Source: Pleurotus ostreatus/Saccharomyces cerevisiae fusant (lineage: Eukaryota; Opisthokonta). Taken from it: a stretch of 16,900 bases of DNA. The position numbers were made by a program, and so were the translations under genes. Under the pieces are notes generated by a model. That model ran no database searches and was not told the DNA's origin. It saw only the letters and a program-made list of their open reading frames with translations. Position 1 is the stretch's first letter. Each line of letters opens with the position of its first letter. The stretch is taken from assembly GCA_024196135.1 (NCBI GenBank), contig JAMQCK010000731.1, positions 1-16,900 on the forward strand, read 5' to 3'. Positions 8,663 through 16,900 of the stretch are shown in pieces.

Positions 8663-11268
8663 ATGGACACTACTACTGCGCCGACAACGACTGCTGCTGC
8701 TACAGTCGACTCGCCGCCATCTGCGGACGAAGCGCCAGCCTCGCCAACTTCAGAGGAGTTCAAGTCTCCACGCGAATCTATCAGCAGCAAGCCCGCGTCG
8801 CGAAGAAACTCAGTGCGGAAAAGCCAAAGCTCTGGTACGCCCACCACCGAGACCGTCAAGGACACAGGAGATGTCCTCTCCCTGGAGGAGCTCAAGTCGC
8901 CGAGCAAGGCCGACTTCAGCAAGGACGCGTCTCCGCGGGACTCCATCCGGAACAGCGAGCTCACTGAAGTGACCCTCGAGGGCAGCGAGAGCTCGCACGA
9001 GGACTTCTCGCCCGTCGCGCTCTCGTCCGGGACCAGCGCGCGCAGCTCGGTGTCTTCCGCGCAGGCCGCGGGCAACCGGTTCAGCGCGACGTCCCTCACC
9101 TCCCCCATCACCCTCATTGACTCGAAGCCGAGCTCGCACAAGAAGACGCCGTCTACGACGACTATATTGTCGACGCATAACTTGATCGTGGAGGAGACGA
9201 CGCGCACGAACCGGACGAGCATCGATGGACAACATAGGCTGCAGGAAGAGTTCGAGAAGCTGCAGAAGGACAAGGAGGCTGAGGCGGCGGAGAAGGGTTC
9301 TGCGGATGGGATTGACTGGAGTGCGTGTGCCGTGTTCCTGACGCTAATCCATCACTGACCTTGCTGCTCAGATTTCTGGGGAGATGTAATGGGGGGTATG
9401 GCGATTCCATCTACCACTGCTTTCCTTTCTGAATACCTTCAGACTACACTCGCTTTGCCGCTGAACATCCCGAAGAGCTCTCGGCAGCAATAGCGAAGGG
9501 CATTCCGAGCTCCCTGCGAGGCATGATGTGGCAACTCATGTAACGCGGACACGTACATGTCCCTACCCAAACGGCTCACCCGCTACTAGGGCCGCGTCCA
9601 AAGATCCCGAGCTCGAAGCTACCTACCTCAAGCTGCTCAAGGAGCCCGGGACCCCGCACGAAAAGGCTATCACTCGTGACCTAGGGAGGTCAGCTCGAGC
9701 GTCGGATAGTGCTGCCATCTCACTGACGCCTGTCACAGAACATTCCCCCACCATGACTTCTTCACGGACGGCGCAGGCATCGGGCAAGAGAATCTCTTCA
9801 ACGTCCTCAAGGCGTATTCGCTGTATGCGGTTGTCACCCATCTTTTGACAACTTCTATTGAACGAGCTTCAGTTACGACACACAAGTCGGGTACTGCCAA
9901 GGCCTGCCATTTGTAGTCGCAATCCTCCTGCTCAACGTATGTCTTCGCTTTTCCTTTGGGTGACGCTTTGCAGACTGATGCGTAGATGCCCGACGAAGAA
10001 GCCTTCTGCTTGTTGGTGCGCTTGATGCACGACTACGGCCTAAGAGGACACTTCCTGCCTGAAATGCCGAAGCTGCAGCTACGATTAGTATGTCGCGATC
10101 ATCGTACTGAATATCCGTATTCTGACGGCAGCTAGTTCCAGGTTTGCTCGATGTTCGTGTTCGTAGACGCTAGGATGTTGACGAATCTCAGTTCGACCGA
10201 CTGATTGAGGAACTCCTGCCTGGTACGCAGTGCAATGACTAGACAAGCATACAGCAGCTGATCCTCGGCGCAGTGCTGCACGTACACTTCTTGAGGCAAG
10301 GCGTCAAGTCAAGCATGTTCTGCTCGCAATGGTTCCTGACGATGTTCAGCTACCGGTCAGTGGACCTACCGTCGCTCTTATCATTTCGCTGAACCTCCGT
10401 GCAGCTTCCCTCTCGACGTCGTCTTTCGAATATACGACCACGTCCTGGCTAACGGCATCGAGGCCATCTTCGGCTTCAGCATCGCACTATTGCACAAGAA
10501 CGAGGAGACCTTGCTTAAGATGAAGTTCGACGAGATATTGGGTTTCCTGAACATGAAGCTATTCGACATCTACAAGGTATGAGATATCTGTCTTATCTGC
10601 TGCCGCGAACTCATCATTCCGATTTAGGTCGAAGGCGAAGGAGATGCTCCTCCGACGTATAAGGTCGACGAATTCATCCGAGATGCAGTCTCGTTACGCA
10701 TCTCATCGTTCATGCTGGACAACTACGCTCATGAGTACGAAGAGATGATGGTGCGTACTGCTGCAGTGCTGGCTCGACATGGTGAACCTCACGCCCGGGT
10801 AGCGAGAAACGCACAAGAATGCGCTCGAGAAGGATGAACTGCGCAACACAAATCGCGTACTGGCCGCGAAAGTGTATGTGCTGCGCTCTGGTACTGGAGA
10901 GACACCATTGACACGCTTATAGGAAAGAGCTTGAGGACAACCTCTCACAAATAAGCACGGAGCATATAGAAATACTGGTATCTGACCTTCCTCTCGCACG
11001 ACTGCATATGCCTAAAACTTGGGCAGAACGAGCTCGTCAAGCAACGGTTACGCAATGAAGAAATGGAGGAACAACTCGTCCGCTACAAGCTGCTGTGAGC
11101 CTGACAATATTCTGTCGTAAGAAATGCTCACCCCCTTTGCGTAGGTATGCCGAAGCAATGCATCAAAATGAAGACGCAGGATCATCGCACCGACTCTCCC
11201 AAGCTACGACCAACAGCGCACATCGAGCAAGCAATAGAGGCAGCAGTAACAGAGGGAGTACGACATGA
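8663..11268 (+). CDS. TBC-domain Rab GTPase-activating protein (Gyp5/EVI5-like)
   Basis: Sixteen exons give 619 residues: 8663-9320, 9372-9395, 9443-9539, 9590-9688, 9739-9822, 9873-9936, 9986-10087, 10136-10141, 10192-10222, 10274-10355, 10405-10576, 10628-10750, 10803-10873, 10923-10977, 11027-11094, 11145-11268. All 15 introns are 47-52 nt. Residues 1-220 are Ser/Thr-rich and disordered. The TBC domain (about 220-475) has KGIPSSLRGMMWQLM, the arginine finger ITRDLGRTFP (Arg293), the glutamine finger GYCQG (Gln330), and SQWFLTMFSYRFPL. A coiled coil follows (about 515-600). Both catalytic fingers are intact, so the protein should speed GTP hydrolysis on a Rab and so act in vesicle traffic; the Rab partner is unknown. 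The layout TBC plus C-terminal coiled coil resembles yeast Gyp5/Gyl1 and animal EVI5. Exon 8 is only 6 nt (Phe-Gln) but is needed for the family sequence RLFQFDRL. Confidence 0.9.
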
Positions 11269-11615
11269 CGCCGATGGCGAGCTCTTTCTTGATTCCTTTC
11301 GACTTGTGGATCGTGCTCGCTTGCATAGACATTTGTTATCGCTTTCGTACTGCTCTTATCCGCATCTTCACAGTACTGTAGTCCTAGAAATGCATGGCCA
11401 CTGGGGCCTACAACACTCTTCATGTTGTTAACCGCGGGGCAATCGAAGAACAAAGCCTTCCTTTTGGGGTATGTTTTGTGGGCGCAAACGCGTGACCTCA
11501 TATGATCTAGACGTTCGGGCGACATCGTCGCAACGTCGGAACTCTTCCTACTCCTCCCTAGATACCTCCCAGAAGTCGCCCCCTCCTCACTCCTTCCTTC
11601 TGAGCCTTGTTCAAC
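11269..11615. other. Intergenic region between TBC gene and HEM2
   Basis: 347 bp containing the 3' UTR of the TBC gene and the HEM2 promoter. No gene is supported; small open frames overlap the gene ends in other frames. The last 60 bp are strongly pyrimidine-rich (CTACTCCTCCC, CCCCCTCCTCACTCC), a usual fungal leader. No TATA box is evident. Confidence 0.5.
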
Positions 11616-12822
<1,207 letters not shown>

Positions 12823-13581
12823 AGGGAAAAATGTGCCAAGTGTAATCTCTAGTCAAACCAAAAACAGGGATAGGTGACCCAGGTCACCGTCGCTGCTCAC
12901 TCCTAACTGCGAGGCTCGTGCATGTGTATGTTGAATCAGTTGAACCGATGTGAGTATCCTTCGACTCTTCAACTCTGGTTTCTCTCGTAGATGAGGGACT
13001 GCTAGAGAATGAGTGAGTGACGCTCACTTGCGCTGTATGAGCTCAAGAATGATAGCTTACAACTAGCGTCCCGTAGTGTCGCACGAGGTCTGCCAAGTGA
13101 AGATCCATCAAGTGTGTTCTACAGAAACACGCCATATATGCATTGTCTCTGGCTCAAGCGAGTCGCGCACCTGTGCTACCAGTAGTCCCAGGCACCGAGT
13201 CGCAGCGCCCATTTCCCCACTCAATTGTTCAGCGACCAATCCATGCAAGCTGTTGCTCGACTTCAACACCTCGAAGTCCTGTGACCCCAGCTAGCCAATC
13301 ATTGATTCCCGATGCCCGGGGACGTACTTGTTTGAGGGCTCGACGGTACGCATGCCGTGGACGGGAATCTTCCGCAATATAGCAGGCACTACAAGAAGGC
13401 AGTGCTCGTTGCTCATAAGTACGCCCCGCTCCTTGGCAGAGAACACCTATATATTCGCAAGTGAAACAGAACCGTCATTACTGGCCCTCGCCTTCTACAG
13501 CTTTCTGCGCTCATAAAGGGAGGATGCGCCTGCAGTGATTGTCCATTTCGTGGCGCTCATCCTCCTCTTCGACCTGCTACG
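12823..13581. other. Intergenic region between HEM2 and the TAP-like hydrolase gene
   Basis: About 760 bp with no supported gene. It includes the HEM2 3' UTR at its left end and the promoter of the next gene at its right, with a TATA box at 13448. Short open frames (about 13076-13294 and 13328-13516) show no recognisable motif. Confidence 0.5.
13448..13453 (+). promoter_or_regulatory. TATA box of the TAP-like hydrolase gene
   Basis: TATATA within ACACCTATATATTCGC, about 130 bp before the start codon at 13582. The distance fits a TATA box with a leader of about 100 nt. Confidence 0.5.
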
Positions 13582-15691
13582 ATGCTACGCCTTGATCTGC
13601 TGTTGTTGGCCTCGTCTATCGCTACGGTGGCCGCGCTGGAAGCAAAGGTATGTTGTGAACATCGTCGCGCATCATACGCTAATCAGGACAATAGCGCGAT
13701 CCCGAGGGAATCACTTGGTTCTCGTGTAGTGTTCTTGATCCGCTATATGGTGTCGTCGGTCCCGCGCTTAACGCGTCCTGCATGTGTGGCTACCACGAAG
13801 TGCCATTGGACTATGCGGACGAGTCTGTGGGTACTGCAAAACTCGCAGTCGGAATCTACCCAGCTACGGCGGAGCGCTGGGGCACGGTCTTCACCAACCC
13901 AGGTATGAGTGTGTATTCGAAAAAGCGTTGGCGCCGTCTTGACCCCTTCCAGGCGGTCCTGGCTTGTCGGGCATCGAATTCTTGTTCGAATACGGTCCAT
14001 ATATCAGCGCAGCGACGGGCGGTCACTACGACGTCGTCTCCTGGGACCCGCGCGGTTCAACAGGACAGACCACACCCGGCGCACCAGCCTGCTTCGACAG
14101 CCCCGCAGACAAGATCGAATTCTTCCAGGGTACGCTCGAAGCAACGGGGATCGACATCAAGGGCAACCTCAGCAACTATGGGCAGATCGACGAGCTTTAC
14201 TCTCATGTGGACGAGATGGAGGCGAAGTACGTTGAGCTGGGGAAGCGCTGCGCGGAGGGGGAGAAGGGGAAGACGCTTCAGTATCTGGGCACGGCAGCTA
14301 CTGTGCGGGATTTGGTCTCGCTTGCGGACGTACTTGACCCAGGCGTGGACGAAATCAACTACTGGGGTTTCTCGTACGGCACAATGCTGGGCTTGACATT
14401 CGTCAATAGTGAGTTTTCCCTCTAATAAGTTCGCATCGTATTGACTCTGAGCTATCAGTGTTCCCTGACCGCGTCGGCCATGTCGTCCTTGACGGGTGCA
14501 TGAGTAAGCCATAACTCTGATGCCTTGCCGAGCGATACTAACACGCACTAGACCCCATACTCTACGCTGACAGACCTAGTACGGATGTGAGCGTTGAGAT
14601 GCACTCAAAATGACCCTTGCATTGATCGCTCCTTAGTATCTTCCCAACCTCGTGGAGGGCACCGACGGCGCGTTTGCTGGCTTCGCTGCTGGGTGCGCCG
14701 CGGCGGGAAAGGAGGGTTGCGCCCTTGTGATCAATGGTAATGAGACGGCTGCCGACATCATCGCCGGCGTGCAGGGCTTGCTAGACGTGAGTAAAGGGTA
14801 TCACTCTCCGTGCCTCCTGCTCACGGGTCCCGATCAGCTCGTGCACGAGCTCGTCGTGGCTGGCGTCGACATGAGCAAGACACCGACGTCTGCCGAATTC
14901 CGCGGCCTCCTCAACGGCGCCATGTACGCGCCTTCTCTATGGTCCTCTCTCGCCACCGAGATCGCCGTCTACGCCTCCGCGCTCGAACTTCTCGCCACCA
15001 ACCAGACCATCCCACCCGCTCTCGCGTCGCTTCTGGCTCAAGCTAAGAGCGACTTTACCACGAGCCCGAAGTACGGGTTGCAGGCCGTGACCTGCGCCGA
15101 CAGCGTCGACGCGGGCAACATGACCATGCGCGGCGCGTTCGACGCGATCGTGAATGCTTCGACGACCGTGTCACCGATGTTTGGACCGCAGTGGGGGACG
15201 GCAGGTGCGCTGTGCTTCGCCTGGCCCGCGCGCGCGGTCGAGCGGTATACGGGACCGTGGAATAACAAGCTAAAGAATCCGATCCTTGTTATTGGGAACA
15301 CGGTGCGTTTTGCTTTCTCGCCGAGGTTGGACGTTTGCTGACAAAATTGTGCACCAGTTCGACTCTGCCACGCCTTTCCAGAATGCGCAACTGATGGCCG
15401 ACTTGTTGGGCGATAGCGCTGTTATCCTTGAGCAGGTCGGCTATGGGCATTCTTCCCTTGCGGAGCAGTCCTCTTGCACAATCGGCATCGTTGCGGAATA
15501 CTTTACGAATGGCTCGGTGCGTAAACGATCCCCACGAGTCAGGGAGTTGTTATCTGACTGTTCGTCAGCTTCCGGAGGGCGACGGGACGAAGTGCGACAT
15601 TGACGATACTGTTGTATTGTTTCCGCAGTCCAACGTCACGCAGGCCACGGTGAGGCGAAGCATCCTCGCGGCCGAAGGAAGGCAACTGTAG
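13582..15691 (+). CDS. Secreted alpha/beta-hydrolase, tripeptidyl aminopeptidase (TAP-like) type
   Basis: Nine exons (13582-13647, 13695-13902, 13953-14408, 14459-14503, 14552-14586, 14637-14786, 14838-15302, 15358-15516, 15569-15691) give 568 residues; introns are 47-55 nt. The first exon encodes a signal peptide (MLRLDLLLLASSIATVAALEA). Next come C-x-VPLDYAD, the oxyanion-type loop NPGGPGLSG (about 90-97), SWDPRG, and the nucleophile motif GFSYG (Ser232). The C-terminal TAP-like part has NTFDSATPF (Asp477) and GYGHSS (His506), completing a Ser-Asp-His triad. Several N-x-S/T sites suit a glycosylated secreted protein. Related proteins are exopeptidases that release short peptides, but some basidiomycete members may be esterases, so the substrate is open. 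Intron 14787-14837 is stop-free and in frame; it is removed here because of its GTGAGT donor, CAG acceptor and family fit. Confidence 0.85.
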
Positions 15692-16883
15692 GCCGTCAAC
15701 GCAGTGTCCGCTTGTCGAACTTTACTCTGCTTGTTTTCATTCTCCTCCACATTCCTTTTTCCATACAGTTTCTTCTAGCGAGCTCCTCTGTGCTACATTA
15801 TCGACTTGACCTGGATGGATTTGTGAGTTGTCAAAGTCATATGATCGCCCTCAAGGGTCAGGACAAGGCAAGGTCACTTTCGGTATTCGAAGATCGCAAG
15901 GCGATTCGATCTGTGGTGATAGTGAACTCGCAAGCCTGCAGGAGTTGTGACTGGCCACAGTTGGAGCCGTCCGTGTTTGCATTGTTCGCCGTCTGGAGTT
16001 ACAATGCAGTGGCAAGTGAGGTGATGCCCTACGGTCAGGTTCGTCGTGTTCCTCCTTGCAAGATCATCATCTGTTGAAGTGAGTCAAGCATGCGTTCCTG
16101 TCGGGACCGACCATGTATTTGCCTGGATGTGGCGATGGATGATGCACTTGAGTAAGTCGAAGGGCGACTGTCTGAGCGGAGGGCAACAGCTTCAGGATCC
16201 CGGTGCCGTAGCCTTGACTTGCGCCACCCGGACGATCAAGGGTGTGGCAATGTCTTGAATTAAATCCTTCATTGTCCGGAAATGTAGTTGAGCCGAAGCA
16301 TCTGGCGACGAGTTGGAGTTGAAGGCTTCTTGAGGCCTTGAGGCGCGTTCAGGTCGGTGGCTGGAGCGAAGGCCTTTGATGTGACTGTGACCGTGCAATA
16401 TGAACTCGGCATTGTTCGAGTCACGTGCTCAGCCTCCGTGTCCTTTTCCCACAGATCCCACGGGCGGCTTTGCGCTCATCTGGCCCTCCACCATAGCCGG
16501 AACTGTTGAAGTGACTAATAAATATGCTTCGAGGGCTGTCTCCGACTTCTAGGTATTATTTTGAACAAAGAAACGGTGTCACAATATATTTTATGCGCAA
16601 TTCACGTGTGATTTAGATACGGTCACATGGGCTTACGCCGCGTTGGTTTGTTGCGGGATGTTTGCTTCCGATGATGGCCGTCCGTTGAAGCACAGCCACG
16701 TTTCTTGACTCTGACCATCATAAAGCCTCGGTGCCACCTTTCAGTCCACGACAAGTTCACGATTCTTGTACGACTAAAGGGCGCGAGCTCACCATCGCCC
16801 TCGCCGAAGCTTGGATATTCGCCTCAAATTTCCACGAAATACGGACAGATACCCTACATCATCAGGACACCGACTACACCACC
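15692..16883. other. Intergenic region, no gene supported
   Basis: About 1.2 kb downstream of the TAP-like gene. The first part (15712-15780) is T/C-rich and may be 3' UTR. An AATAAATATG stretch near 16517 could be a polyadenylation-type signal. CACGTG occurs at 16422-16427 and again at 16603-16608. A TATA-like CATAAAG lies near 16718. Open frames up to 121 codons (15712-16077) show no motif I recognise. The right half may be the promoter of a gene starting at 16884. Confidence 0.45.
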
Positions 16884-16900
16884 ATGCTCCTCTCCACGCC
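16884..16900 (+). CDS. Possible start of a further gene, truncated by the window edge
   Basis: An ATG in a good fungal context (CACCACCATGC) follows a C/A-rich leader and opens a frame beginning MLLST, which could be the start of a signal peptide. Only 17 bases are visible, so nothing about the product can be said. Confidence 0.3.

Noticed and set aside
9528..9848. 106-codon open frame
   Set aside because: It reads through two introns of the TBC gene in the wrong frame; the spliced model restores the catalytic motifs instead.
13076..13516. Possible small gene between HEM2 and the TAP-like gene
   Set aside because: Frames of 62-79 codons overlap one another, have no signal peptide or motif, and contain the TATA region of the next gene.

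Overview
This looks like nuclear DNA of a filamentous basidiomycete, probably an Agaricomycete. Coding DNA is GC-rich. Genes are split by many very short GT-AG introns: the 39 introns I could place are 47 to 76 nt long, most of them 47 to 56. The gene set (a DUF6593 protein, a multi-copy ICMT-like family, a TPX2-domain protein, a secreted TAP-like hydrolase) also fits that group. I cannot name the species.

Layout, left to right. (1) 1-671, minus strand: the 5' part of a DEAD-box RNA helicase, best matched to DBP10. (2) 889-1781 and 2803-3682, plus strand: two tandem paralogues of the isoprenylcysteine methyltransferase (ICMT) superfamily with identical intron positions. They are separated by about 1 kb that carries a 250-bp MITE-like inverted-repeat element with a 30-bp perfect palindrome inside it. 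(3) 3754-4456, minus strand: a DUF6593-type protein whose first exon contains an apparent single-base frameshift, behind a clear TATA box. (4) 4457-5582: non-coding as far as I can see. (5) 5583-8335, plus: a long, low-complexity protein ending in a TPX2 C-terminal (microtubule/spindle) domain. (6) 8663-11268, plus: a 16-exon TBC-domain Rab GTPase-activating protein that includes a 6-nt microexon. (7) 11616-12822, plus: HEM2, delta-aminolevulinate dehydratase (porphobilinogen synthase). (8) 13582-15691, plus: a secreted alpha/beta-hydrolase of the TAP-like exopeptidase type, in nine exons. (9) 15692-16883: no supported gene, then a possible start codon of a further gene at the right edge.

The genes are ordinary single transcription units and do not form an obvious pathway or metabolic cluster: ribosome biogenesis, a membrane methyltransferase pair, spindle, vesicle traffic, heme synthesis and extracellular peptide or ester hydrolysis sit side by side. 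The only family relationship inside the window is the tandem ICMT-like pair. I found no tRNA, rRNA, CRISPR array or autonomous transposon. The most interesting items are the MITE-like element, the TPX2-domain protein with an Aurora-binding-like motif and a duplicated short motif, the 6-nt microexon, and the frameshifted DUF6593 gene. Gene models were built by hand from splice signals, frame continuity and remembered family motifs; no database search was run.
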